Shown here piece by piece: positions 11,725-22,270 of a stretch of DNA of 64,000 bases (positions within the stretch are counted from its first letter, which is position 1; every line of letters begins with the position of its first letter). The DNA is taken from positions 426,391,776 through 426,455,775 of the forward strand of contig NC_090442.1 of assembly GCF_031143425.1 (NCBI RefSeq), read 5' to 3'. The translations under genes and the position numbers were made by a program. This DNA comes from Pleurodeles waltl. Lineage: Eukaryota; Chordata; Amphibia; Caudata; Salamandridae. The notes below the pieces were generated by a model. It did not search any database, was not told the origin of the DNA, and was given only the letters and a program-made list of their open reading frames with translations.

Positions 11725-12730
11725 AAGGAAGGATCCAGCTCCTTAACTGAAAGGCCTGGATTTCACCATCCTTCATAAAGATCAGTTCGAAAAGCATAAA
11801 TACTCTCCCTAGGGCCTCCAAGAACACGTGGAATGAATACCAGATTTACAGGAAATAGTTTGTCAAACAGTAGAAGCAATAGAAGCACATCAGTTCAATT
11901 TTACACATATTTTGCACAGAGAGCCATCTGAAGCAAAAGCATTGGAGACTTCATGGATCAAGATGGAATCTACTTTGTAGAATGGACAAATAATGTAGTG
12001 GAATAAAAAGGCTCTGCAGAAAAACTCCCAAAGGTGTGAAAGTCAATAAACTCTACAATCTTCCCTGGAGAAGAGATATCAAATATGTTTTCAAAGGAGG
12101 GACTTAATTGCTGAATCCACGTGCAAATAAACACCTTCATTTCCGATCTCATTGTCACGCAATATGGAACCCACTTAGGTTTTTTGACACAAACTCCTCC
12201 CAGTATGCAAGAAAACCACAAGATAACTAACAGGTGGACTCATCAAAAACAAAATTCACCATTCTCCGATATACCCTGAGCCAAATTAATGAAGTACAGT
12301 ATTCTTAAATAGAAGTTTTCAAAAGTAAAAGAGAGATGAAACGCAAGCCCTACCATAGCTTGGAAAAGTGACAGGGCAGGGAAATGGGGAATACAAAAAA
12401 TAAAAAAAATGAAAACTTACCTGAACCTCGCTGCCGCCACACCGCTGCTCTCCGGCGCACTCCAGGCTACCAGCCTGCCCTGCAGCCAATCATGACGCTT
12501 CTCAAAGCAGTGTTATGATTAACTGAGGTGCCAAGGCTTGGTACTCCAATGCAGACTAGGAGCCCGGACTTGCTCTCTCCAGCCCGACAACACAGTGCTG
12601 GGTTGGAGAGAGCCCCTGTGGCATGTGTGTTTGGCTGGCCCGAGACGGTCAGCCAAATATACAGGCGCACTGAAGGGAGTGCTCTGTGCACTCCCGTCAC
12701 GGCTCGGCACCCCATGGCACAGCTCCTTTA

Positions 12731-12773
12731 AAAATAAAACGATAATGAACATAGTTTATTATTGTTTTATTTT
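12731..12773. repeat. AT-rich inverted repeat, ~19 bp imperfect arms
   Basis: AAAATAAAACGATAATGAA and TTTATTATTGTTTTATTTT are near-complementary around a five-base centre, with two or three mismatches. Confidence 0.7.
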
Positions 12774-13629
12774 GAAAGGTTTGCAGCTCCTGCTGCTGGC
12801 GAGGGCGACACTCCATCGCCATAGCAGAGGAGACGCCCCTGCAAACGATCGACAGGAAGGGGCTGCTGAGCCAATCCCTTTTCAGGGACCATGGAAAGCA
12901 TATTAAGGGAAGGTGGAGAAACTCCCTTTTCAAGTAATTATGTCTAAAAGAGAGTTTTTTATGGGGTGCTGGTCCAGGAAAGACAGACCTCTCCTCATCC
13001 AGTAAGGAATGGGATGAAGAAGGGGATAAGGAGGTAATATGTCATTATGAAATTACCAACAACACTTGCTTATATACCAGCTCATATCCTTAAAACACAG
13101 AACTCGGGCTCTTTATTTTGTATTTCAGAAAAAATAATTGAACCATCTGTAAACCAGAGTAAAATATCAACTTTATGAGTCACTAAACCATGTTTTTTTG
13201 CCTTCCAGATACATTGACAGGATTTCGGATGCACTTGAACAGCATTTTAAAGCGTCCATTTATCATACTAATTAAAATAATTCGATCCAAATGGAATTTC
13301 TCTCACTATGCAGCTTTCCAGAGGTTCGGCTCAATCCACAAGCACAATACTTATCTGGCCTAGAACAAAAGTTGTGTATTTATCGAAATAATACATGAAT
13401 GAACGAAATACAATATGCAAACGAGGAAAAGCAAAAACAAACAACCAAGCCAAGCAAACACAATGCACTATTAATTAAAATATTTAATTGTTGACATCAC
13501 CATTGAATACGATGAAGTGGCTCTGTGACAATAATGCTGGTATAGTCCTATTGCTCTAACATTTTGATATTTGGCTTTCCGTTTATAATTTTTAAACATT
13601 CATTCCTCAGTGGATGGAAAGATCCAGTC

Positions 13630-13990
13630 CTTAATTTGTAAATAAAAATGTGCCGCCCAAAGCTCGTCTCTTAAACACGCGGCTGCTGCATTTAAATGTG
13701 CGGACACGGGATACTGAGGCAGCGTAATCCTGAAGCCATCCCGGGCCTCTGCAATCCATTTAAAGCCACTTCTACCCATTCAGTTCACTTTTCCAGCTTT
13801 CTGCTTTCTGTGACGCTTTTTCGTTTTTCTCTTCCCCTGTCTTTCCTATATGTGTCTTTTGCTCACATCAAATGCTTGAGGCAGAAGAATAAGTGCCGGC
13901 CCTTAAAAATAAGTGCTGGTGCTCAGCACCGGAAAGAATAAGAACAAATTAAGCACTGGAAATTTCTAACAGCATCCGTCTGCCTATAGC
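13630..13990. repeat. Dispersed repeat, copy 1 (compare 18070-18420)
   Basis: It starts near TTAATTTGTAAA, has a pyrimidine-rich middle (TTTCTG..., CTCTTCCCC), and ends with AATAAGTGCTGGTG and AATTAAGCACTGG. The same order of landmarks occurs at 18070-18420. No coding frame or terminal inverted repeat is obvious, so the class is unknown. Confidence 0.5.
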
Positions 13991-14599
13991 GGTTTGTAAA
14001 GGCCCTCTCCCTCGCTTTAGTGCCCTGTCCAGGCTAGGGCTGATACCTCAGCATAAGAGTATTTAATAACCTGCTCAGCCCTCAGCAGCTTGCCATAATG
14101 CTATAATATACCATAGAAACCAAATCAGTGCTTAAAACGGGCTGATGAGATATGAATTAATGGAATAAATTAGCACTTAGGCATTCACAAACGATGGTTT
14201 GTGGGGAAACAATGCAAGGATAAATAAAACATTGCTTTCAGTTAAAATTGTAATTATGTGTTTTTGATCTATGTTTCACAAAAACCATTATCAGAAAGGA
14301 CACTTCTAGCCATTAGATATTATGAATATATCTCATGTTTATCAATGTCAATAAGTTCATTGTGTGCTATGTACTTTCACGTGGAATTAAAACATGTCTC
14401 TAACCTTGAATAAGCAAATCTAATGTCATTTCCAGCTGTTTGAAGTGTCAAACAAAATATTCAGAACTAGGATAAGCATTTCAGTTGTTACTAGTTCTTC
14501 TTCAATGTCCCACTCCACCCAATTTTCACCATTCACTTCTGTCATATCACATCTCCTGCTACTGTCCCATAATTTCTTCCTGGCCTAAAGAACCATGGT

Positions 14600-14835
14600 T
14601 GTCTATTATGGGTAGCAGTGGTTAGCACCAATATTTTGGCACTACTCCTGCAGTGTACATCAATAGCGTCATGAAAAATGATGCTATTGCCCCCTACCCT
14701 GCGCCATGGTGTGCCATATTTTAAATACGCACATACATAGCAGCGGTAGGGGGTCGATAAAGAGCGCAAGAAAAGTGTCACTGCACACTGTGTGCAGCAC
14801 CACTTTTCTTAAATATGCCATAAAAGTCATACCCT
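14600..14835. repeat. Fold-back/MITE-like fragment
   Basis: A stretch with ATAGCGTCATGAAAAATGATGCTAT, GCGCCATGGTGTGCCATATTT and a final CACTTTTCTTAAATATGCC resembles the right half of the element at 24553-25005 (TTACGCTATTGC, GTGCCATGGTACAGTAAATATGGC, CACTTTCTTGTAAATATGGCC). It is diverged and truncated. Confidence 0.5.
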
Positions 14836-16181
14836 TCCTTAGCACCATCAAATAATTGCCAAATAATGCACCTCCAACTAAAGAAAAAACTCGACTGAGT
14901 GCCTCTTTACCATTTTCCTCCATTTTGACTAGTGAAACTATTGATGTAAAGTTTTGTCCTGTGGCTACCTCATGTACCACACCTTTCCTAGGCAGCTTGA
15001 ATGGTGTAAACCAAATCTCTCTTTTGACTTAAGTATATCTTTGGTCCCTTTTCATTTGCATTTCTGAGAGGGATGTTTACACAAATCAATAAACACAAAT
15101 ATTGATGATATGTTAGCAGGACTGAACTCTATGAAAGGGCATGCACGAGGAGATGAGGAGGAGGGCTGAGCACAAGGGACAGCATGGAATGACCAGCATA
15201 GGTTTTCAAGTATTCAGATTCACAACAAGGGATCCCCGGCATCCAGTGTGTGAAAAATCAGGACCGGTAGGCTGACGCATGTAGCCACTCCTGTGCAAAT
15301 GAGCTCTGCGATTAACAATTTCCACTGTGACAGTATAACTAGTAGTAAAGAGAGAGAATGAACATCTACTATATGAGTTTTTTGTGTGTTAATTCATATA
15401 AACTCACGTGATAAACTCATCTTTTCACCTTGTCATCTTATAAGCATTTGCCCCTGCTATTGTTACCTAATGCTTGTATTAAATAAAATAATACACGCAT
15501 ACACGTCTAACTTACAAAAGGAACATTGCCTTTTGCAGTCTCATTTAAAGGGCGGACAAGAAATATTACTTGTATTAGAGTAAGACGTGGACGGGATGAG
15601 TTAATCAACAAAACTAATGAAAAGTGAACACGCTATTCCAATATTTTAGGTGGTAGTGCTGTGATGATAGTACATTTGAACACATTTATCTGCATTAAAA
15701 GTGATGAATTTCGAACGATTGATCTTAACATAGTAGATTAAATTTAGTCGTAGTAAAATTAAAAATCTACTCTTACTGTTTCCGGAGCTGTAGAATGGAA
15801 ATTAACCACTCGTGCAACTATGTTAAATGTACGCACAGCAATCTTACATTGTCTTGCTTTCTTTTCTAAAATAAATGTAAGGCAAATACACGTTTTTCGA
15901 ACGATTGTGAGTGCTGTGTTTATTGAACAAGTAGACGTTTTGCATTTTAAAGATATCAAACTGTGTGTGCAGCTTTCCAGATATAGAAGAATTGTACAGT
16001 CAGTGTGATTAGGTACCTTCAGCATCAAACACGTGTGTAGAACCATCTCGAAACAGAACACTTTCTAAAACAATGCATTTTCTTGCTTATAATAAGCTAA
16101 CCCACATAAATATAGACCGAATAAATCTATGAAGTGGTCAACGTTGGAAAAAAACGAAGGCCCATATTTATACTTTTTGAC

Positions 16182-16207
16182 GCTAAACTGCGCTAACGCA
16201 GTTTAGC
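16182..16207. repeat. Perfect 11 bp hairpin
   Basis: GCTAAACTGCG, loop CTAA, CGCAGTTTAGC. It lies just inside the left terminus of the fold-back element. Confidence 0.9.
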
Positions 16208-16500
16208 GGCAAAAAATTTTGCGCCGTCTAACGCCATTCTGAAGCGCCATGCGGGCGCCGTATTTACGGAATGGCGTTAGCCGGCGCAAGCAGACCGGCG
16301 CTGCCTGGTTTGCGTGGAAAAAAACCACGGACACCAGACAGCGCCGGCGTAGGGGGAAAATGGCGTATGGGCGTCTTAAAATGGGGCAAGTCAGGTTACG
16401 TCGAAAAAATCGTCGTAACTCGACTTGCGCCATTTTTTTTCGACGCCCATCCCCCATCAACATGACTCGTATCATTGTAAAGATAGGAGTCATGCCCCCT

Positions 16501-16554
16501 TGCCCAATGACCATGCCCAGGGGACTTATGTCCCCTGGGCATGGTCATTGGGCA
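16501..16554. repeat. Perfect 25 bp hairpin with 4-base loop
   Basis: The left arm (16501-16525) begins TGCCCAATGACC and ends CAGGGGAC. The loop is TTAT (16526-16529). The right arm (16530-16554) is its exact reverse complement. All 25 pairs match even though the rest of the element has accumulated changes relative to its second copy. Confidence 0.95.
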
Positions 16555-18069
16555 TAGTGGCATGTAGGGGGGCACAAATAAGGCCCCCCTATGCCACAAA
16601 AAAAAATTGAAAAATAACAAAAATTATACTTACCTGAACTTACCTGTACTTCACTGGGATGGGTCCCTCCATCCTTGGGTGTCCTCCTGGGGTGGGCAGG
16701 GGTGGCAGGGGGGGTCCCTGGGGGCAGGGGAGGGCACTGTGGGCTCATTTTGAGCCCACTTGTCCCTTAACGCCATCCCTGACCCAGGCGTTAAAAAGCG
16801 GCGCAAATGCGCCGTTTTTGGCCACGCCCACTCCCGGGCGTCATTTTTGCCCGGGAGTATAAATACCACGTAAAGGCCTGGGAGTCATTTTTTAAGACGG
16901 GAACGCCTCCCTTGCATCTCATTAACGCAAGGAAGGGGTTCACGCTAAAAAATGACGCTCACTCAGGGCACTTTGGCGCCCGAAGCGTCTAACGCCATAG
17001 TATAAATATGGCGTTAGTTGGCGTTAGTTTAGCGTCGAATTTGCGTCGAAAAAAACGACGCAAATTCGGCGCAACCAGAGTATAAATACGGCCCGAAATT
17101 TCTTATTTTCTTTTCTTTGAGGCGATTTGCTTCTCATCTATTTCTATCTTATAAACACGATTACCTCATAGTGCACGTTGTCAATAGGTTTTTAAATCTG
17201 TATTTGTAAAGCTTCATAATTGTTTTACTTTATCTTTTTTGCGTGCAATACTTCTTTATGGTAAAAGGGGGTGTTCCTTAAACGTTTTCATTTTTTGGGA
17301 GAAACCGTGGCTCACCCGGATGGAAACAGGCTACAGCCTACCTTGACATAGTTTTCTGTACGAAACCAAGTATAAGAGAGGTTTGATTTCCACAACAAAG
17401 TGACTTAATGCCATTGAGGTTTCCCGGCAATGAGACTAAAGTTTCACTTATAAGAATCTGAAGCATCAGCCCAATTCGTCAGATTTCTTGCACTGACCCA
17501 CAATACCCTAACAGTGCCAAGAAGGAGTTTACAATACATAGCTCCTTTGCACACGTTTTTAGAGCTGCGTCAGATATTCTGACATATCTGTTGGCTCTAA
17601 ACTCATGCTTTGATGGACTAGCATAAAAAAATGACTCTGCATGGCTTTTCCAATGGGAACGCCTACCCTGCATTATACCCGGTGCAGGTATAATGTGACT
17701 CAAAACTTTACAAACTGACACTTTTGGCCCAATGCATCAGCTTGAACATCTGGAGCAGTGTAAGGAACTGCTAGCACCATCACAACCTTTAAAAAAAATA
17801 TGCAACAGTGGCAGAAACGCCTTGTAAGTAAGGCCCCAAATGAGTTGCTTGTGGAATCAATCTAGCACCTTTTCTGGCGGTGAACTAAATGACCATTTAT
17901 TTTACCTTTTAACTTTCCATGGGACCAGCATACCGTACTCTTCAGCCGAAAAAGATTTTTCTCAGAAGGACAAACACAAGAAAACACAAACAGAGTTGTT
18001 TCAATCAGTTATGACAACCTACTAAAGAATATGCAATGTGGCCACCTACTGTTACTGGTGTTGGTAACC

Positions 18070-18420
18070 CACTGTTTAATTTGTAAAATAATGAGTGCTG
18101 GTGCCGAAGCACTTCTCAGAAGCCTATGACAGGTGCTGTTAAATGCTGGTGCGTGAAATAACTAGACTGTGTAGTTTTAAATTCGCCTTAGGCCTCTTTA
18201 ATCCATTACCAGATACTCCCTGCCCCTTTATCCCTCTCTTGCAGCTTCTTGATTTCTCGGTTTGTAACATTTTTTTCACCTTATCTCCCTCAATGTTTAG
18301 GCTTTATACGTTTTTCCCTCTATTGCTCTTGGTTAATGTCTGATGAGGAGAAATAAGTGCTGGTGGCCCCATCCGGCAACCACTGGCTCAAATTAAGCAG
18401 TGTACTAACCTAAGTGCATA
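18070..18420. repeat. Dispersed repeat, copy 2 (compare 13630-13990)
   Basis: Landmarks shared with copy 1: TTAATTTGTAAA at the left, a pyrimidine-rich centre, AATAAGTGCTGGTG and AATTAAGCAGTG at the right. The two copies are strongly diverged. Confidence 0.5.
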
Positions 18421-19599
18421 ATTTGAAGCAATCAGTTGTTAAGAGAATATTCTACAGGGGTAGGCCATGCAGTGGGGGTGGGATAAATAAAACTTGGGAG
18501 TTAAATGTTGCATATCATAAAGTGTACATAAAGTAATTGAAAATCTTAGTTAATGGCTAATTTTGATTTATTTTACTCATCAAACTTTGATGTAGGCCAC
18601 ATCAGAAATTCCTTAAAAAGACATCGGTATGAATCAAATCTTAAAAGCTACTGCAATTTCCAAGATATCATAACTTTGTGCACAATAACTTACCCCACTG
18701 TACCACTCAAGACCGCATATGTCAATGATAATGCCAAAAATGACATGGTCTATGTTGTAACTGGTGACATCACGTATCATCTGACCATATGAATGGTATC
18801 AGTATGTATATCATGTGTTGGACAAGGAGGAAAGCAATGCACATGCAACAGCCTATTTTGATTTATGCCTTATTCTACAAGGGGGGGAGCGGAGTGCAGG
18901 CCTTGATGGAATGCCTGACTATTTATGCCATCTTTGGCCTGCTCAATAGCTATGTCAACACTGGGGTTGGATGCAGAACTTGCATTCAAACTCAACTGCA
19001 CTGCTCAGAGCCTGTGGTCCTGCCCTGTGTGTTTTATATGTTTTCAAATATTTCTCAATACTTTACCAAGGGAAGACTCAGCACTGGGGTAAAGATCTCC
19101 GCATGATAAAGTGGAAAATGTAAAAACAAAATAACTCAAATGTAAATATTATGAACATTTGTATGTTAAGTTTTTAATGTAAATTAATTTTCTGTGTTTA
19201 CTTTAAATGTAGAACAAAATAGAAAAAAAGCTACAGCAATATTAATTTTCTAAAGTTTACAGTGAAAAATAAATTCCCATCTGAAGAAAAAAAAATATTG
19301 TCTTTAATAATTATTAAAAGTGACATAGAAATAACTACAATATATGCAATTATTAAATAATAAAATGTAATGTTATGTTAGCTTTTGCATTTTTTTAAAG
19401 GGTTATTACATGATGTATAATTAAATAACACATTTGCACTATTTTTATAGATTTTGTAGCATTCATTTATATTTTTCACCATTTTAATTAATTTAATTTA
19501 ATTTAATATCATTTGTTATGGGTTTTTATTTTAAATCTCTACCTCCATTATATTCTGAAGGAGGGTGTTGCAGTGCCAGTGGTTGGATATGTGTAGAGT

Positions 19600-19830
19600 T
19601 GGACTTACATCAAAAGTATAGCTTACTTCAAAAGTGTACCTTTTTACTACAAAAGTGTAAGTTACTAAACAAATGTAAGTTACACATGTAAGTTACTATA
19701 AAAGTGTAACTTAATTTATTACAAACATGTTTTACTATAAAAGTGCAGTTTGTGAATAGCACCTTGTAAGTTTTGCAGTACTACTACAAAACCTACTACA
19801 AAGTACAATTTGTGAACCAGTCAAAGTGCT
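19600..19830. repeat. Irregular short-period repeat (AAAGTGTAA / TTACT)
   Basis: AAAAGTGTA-like and GTAAGTTACT-like words recur at irregular spacing, for example near 19610, 19630, 19650, 19675, 19690, 19705 and 19735. It may be a degenerate satellite or the internal part of an AT-rich fold-back element. Confidence 0.5.
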
Positions 19831-19959
19831 TATATTGCTAAGATTAGGGAGACAAAGGGTGTTAAGGAAGTTCCTTACTTGCCAGTTCTACAGAGGTGAA
19901 GTATTACCTTTTCTCATCATCCACAAAATGACATATAGTTCCTCATTAGGACATTGGCA

Positions 19960-20330
19960 GAGATTGCCGCCTACCGCCACGGCGACAGCCGCCAACATAC
20001 CGTCACCATGGCTACCGACCGTTCATGCCATTATGAACGTAGCCGGAATTCCGCCAGAAGCCTGGTGGAATTCCGGCAATGGCCATGGCGGCGGACGGTG
20101 GTAAGGTGGCGCTGCTGCCAGCAGCAGCGCCACGCCACCCAAACACCGCCTACCGTATAATGTTCCATGATACGGCCTGGCGGTGTTTTGCTGGCAGATG
20201 CTGCTACTGGCAGCAGCGCCGCGTCCCGTCTCCTGCCGGAGGACACCTGCAAGCAGTTAAGTCAGGTTCTCCGACAGGAGAGGGGGGTGGAGGGTCTTGT
20301 GTGCGTGTGTCCACTCCTGCAAGAACCTTG
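19960..20330. repeat. GC-rich fold-back-like block
   Basis: A GC-rich island in AT-rich surroundings, containing a perfect 13 bp hairpin at 20106-20133, a GGAATTCCGGC near-palindrome at ~20045 and 20069, and a trailing GACAGGAGAGGGGGGTGG. It resembles dispersed non-coding repeat DNA. The reading frames crossing it are a consequence of its composition. Confidence 0.45.
20106..20133. repeat. Perfect 13 bp hairpin
   Basis: GTGGCGCTGCTGC, two-base centre CA, GCAGCAGCGCCAC. Confidence 0.95.
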
Positions 20331-20459
20331 GAAGGACGATTTTATCTTGATGGACGTTAAAACAAATGGCAATAATCAGAATTCTCATTAGATTTAGAGT
20401 GAAAAATCTGAATCCCTTTCTTTTTATATCTCTCTAACTAGATTGCATTAGAAATGCCA

Positions 20460-20990
20460 AAATATTCATAAAGTTGAATTTAAAGGAAGCTTTTCATCTA
20501 CTTAAATTTCACAAGGGTGGTCATGAAGATGACTTTCAGGTTTGGGTTGTGCGAATACCAGGTCATGGCTTTTGTACTCTGCAGTGCTCCAGCAGCATTT
20601 CAATACTTTATGGATGAGGTATTGGGTGGTGGCTTGGATGTGATTTTGCATTTTTTGTATAGATGACATTTTGATCTGCTCGAACACTTTGGAAACTCAC
20701 AAAGAAGTTGCAACAGTTTTGCAATGCTTAAGGGAATAGCACTTTTTTGCTAACATGGATAAATGCCTTTTTTTACAATACTACTGTGGAGTGTCTAGGG
20801 TACACTATTACACCTGAGTGTGTTGAGATAGATGAAAAAATAGTAGAAGTCATATTTCAGTAGCCCACACTCACTTCAGTTAAGGTGATTCACAGTTATT
20901 TGGGATTTGTCAGTTTGTATAGGAGATTTATCCACCAGTTTTGGGGATTGTAATGCCTATTACTAAGAATATGTTTGAAGTGCTTTAATT
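20460..20990 (+). pseudogene. Reverse transcriptase remnant (chromovirus-like)
   Basis: Following several frames one sees LNLKEAFHLLKFHKGG, then a counterpart of the MPFGL..AP..FQ motif around 20570-20610 (CSSSISILYG in one frame, APAAFQYFMDEVLGG in another). The YxDD region is at about 20655-20680, now with a stop. Further on lie VIHSYLGFVSLYRRFIHQF and ITKN, the usual thumb/connection phrase. The gene is dead by many stops and shifts. Its position before the RNase H remnant fits standard Ty3/Gypsy order. Confidence 0.75.
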
Positions 20991-20999
20991 TTGCAACAT

Positions 21000-21420
21000 T
21001 ACATACTAATATTATTTTGTTTCCATGCCATGGCTAGCATTTTATTTTAAGGAGATCCAATTCGTGGCCAATTTCATTCAGTAGCATGTTTCTCACCTTT
21101 TCACTAGCAGTGCTTTATTATACATTTACCAGCAAAGAACATTTGGCCACTTAAAGATCTGTGGAAGAATAGAGACACTATTCGTTAGGAAACAAGCATG
21201 CTATAGAACTATTGACACATCACTGAAGTCTGCAGTTTTAGAAGACAGCTAGAGCACTTACGCCTAGCTAATTTAGATGGACCTTGCTTTTCTTTGGCTA
21301 TGACTTTGTGGTTTACTGTAGGTCAGATCCTAAGACTAGAGTGGCTGATGCCATATCAAGACCAGATCAGCTGGAGAGTGAAAATCACGTGACTGAGAAT
21401 CCAGCGTTGATTTTTCTGCA
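21000..21420 (+). pseudogene. RNase H remnant (chromovirus-like)
   Basis: The end of the domain is clearest: YCRSDPKTRVADAISRPDQL at about 21317-21376 corresponds to the conserved RNase H ending (Y.PG..N..AD.LSR). The preceding 250 bases are badly broken. The catalytic Asp region is not readable. Confidence 0.65.
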
Positions 21421-21734
21421 AAAGGATATGTGATCAGTCAGTTATATAGTTTAATGTAGATTCACTTTTGTTTCAAGTGCATACAGACAGTCAATCCATT
21501 AACAAAGAGAACTGGTTAACAGAACAAGAAAACAGACTTAAAAAGCGTGCTTGTTGTATCATGGAAAGCTGTGTAATGACCATCAGATCAGTTAGGACAA
21601 CAGACTATGAATTAGCTTCATCATACAAAAGTGTTCTGAAATCCATGGATTGCTAAAATCCTGTCAGCATTAAGAAGATATTTTTGGTGACCACATTTAC
21701 TTTGAAATAGTCTTCATCAACCTCAGCTCTCTGT

Positions 21735-21960
21735 ATGCAAGGACATTTAACTGAGTTAAAAAAGATTTACAAGTATGCACAGGGAACCTTTAAAAAAGCC
21801 AAAGATGCTTATAAGTTTTATGCCGGTCAAAAGAGAAATTCAGAACCTCAATATATTGTGGATAAAAAAGTGTGGTTATATTCTACTAGGAATTTATATC
21901 TAAAGAGGGCTTCTAAATTGCAGTCTTGGTTTGAGTGGCCATTTGTGATGGAATAGATTG
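21735..21960 (+). pseudogene. Integrase C-terminal (GPY/F) remnant
   Basis: Frame 21735-21956 begins with an amphipathic segment (ELKKIYKYAQGTFKKAKDAYKFYAGQKR), continues with IVDKKVWLYSTRNLYLKRASK (compare VGD.VWLST.NL.LK..S.KL), and ends W-F-E-W-P-F where the family has GP(Y/F). This module follows the catalytic core in chromovirus-type integrases. The core itself is missing, so an internal deletion of roughly 1 kb occurred between 21420 and 21735. Confidence 0.75.
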
Positions 21961-22270
21961 TGAATACAGCGCCTTCAATATAAGAAGATCCACTGAGTTT
22001 TCATGTGTCTTTGTTGCCGTCTTGTCCTGCAAATAATGTCTTGCTTCATGTCCTATCCCAACTGAGCTAATTTCAGGTGATGTATGTGAGGTGCACAGAA
22101 TTTGGAATGCAACAATTGTATGGGAAATATTGCAATTGGTGTTTTGGAAAAGATTTGGATTTGGAGAGGAATCATGGAAACAAGTTTCCAGTCTCAAGCT
22201 TTAGGGCTGTTGCAAGACATTTACACATTATATCCAGACACATGGGGAGCCCCACTGAGGAGATTGTGGC

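Larger units (their letters stand above)
6950..11770 (+). mobile_element. Decayed Ty3/Gypsy retrotransposon (mag-like), split by a solo LTR
   Basis: The domains follow the usual Ty3/Gypsy order on the plus strand: Gag with two zinc knuckles (7.0-7.56 kb), protease (7.6-8.17 kb), reverse transcriptase (8.18-8.86 kb), RNase H (10.43-10.97 kb), and integrase (10.99-11.72 kb). All carry stops and frameshifts. A solo LTR of another family (9004-10427) separates RT from RNase H. The double CCHC Gag knuckle and the style of the protease suggest the mag clade, by inference. I could not find its own LTRs; the flanks at about 6.7 and 12.0 kb show no convincing matching repeat. Confidence 0.8.
11780..16158. 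other. No genes; AT-rich DNA with short repeat fragments
   Basis: About 12360-12430 is an A-rich tract ending in CTTACCTGAACC, the junction type also seen inside the fold-back elements at ~16.6 and ~29.7 kb. It is followed by a GC-rich block to ~12.93 kb. An AT-rich inverted repeat lies at 12731-12773. About 13630-13990 shares features with 18070-18420 (ends in AATAAGTGC(C/T)GG and AATTAAGCA). About 14600-14830 resembles the 3' part of the fold-back element at 24553-25005. Nothing coding is supported. Confidence 0.5.
16159..17094. mobile_element. Fold-back/MITE-like element with GGCC-ATATTTATAC termini (936 bp)
   Basis: It begins GGCCCATATTTATAC and ends GTATAAATACGGCCC, so the ~15 bp ends are inverted repeats with one mismatch. 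CGAA on both sides may be a target duplication but is weak. The body is a chain of internal hairpins (16182-16207, ~16386-16432, 16501-16554), a poly(A)-like tract ending in CTTACCTGAAC, and a GC-rich part with GGCGTTAA. It encodes nothing, so any movement would need a transposase from elsewhere. A diverged second copy lies at 29358-30226. The superfamily cannot be assigned from sequence alone. Confidence 0.75.
17095..20454. other. No genes; AT-rich DNA with several repeat fragments
   Basis: About 17460-17840 is fold-back-like (CATTATACCCGG...GGTATAATG hairpin near 17671-17695, end CTTGTAAGTAAGGCCCC). 18070-18420 is the second copy of the repeat at 13630. 18430-19590 is very AT-rich, with an (AATTT)n tract near 19485-19508. 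19600-19830 has an irregular AAAGTGTAA/TTACT repeat. 19960-20330 is GC-rich with hairpins. Nothing coding is supported. Confidence 0.5.
20455..22270 (+). mobile_element. Heavily decayed Ty3/Gypsy element, probably chromovirus-like
   Basis: Plus-strand remnants of reverse transcriptase (20.46-20.99 kb), RNase H (21.0-21.42 kb) and integrase C-terminus (21.73-21.96 kb) occur in the right order. The integrase zinc and catalytic domains expected at about 21.42-21.73 kb are missing. Downstream, fragments resembling CHROMO-type ends are seen: FHVS at ~21995, then LYGKYCNW and FGKDLDLERN at ~22120-22170. The sequence at 22230-22290 (PDTWGAPLRRLWPKRGKG) resembles the basic tails of vertebrate Gypsy pol. 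Gag and protease are absent to the left, and no LTRs were found. Confidence 0.7.

Noticed and set aside
18340..18362. CTGATGAGGAGAAA, considered as a hammerhead core
   Set aside because: The distance between the two core motifs is too short for helix II and no flanking helices pair.
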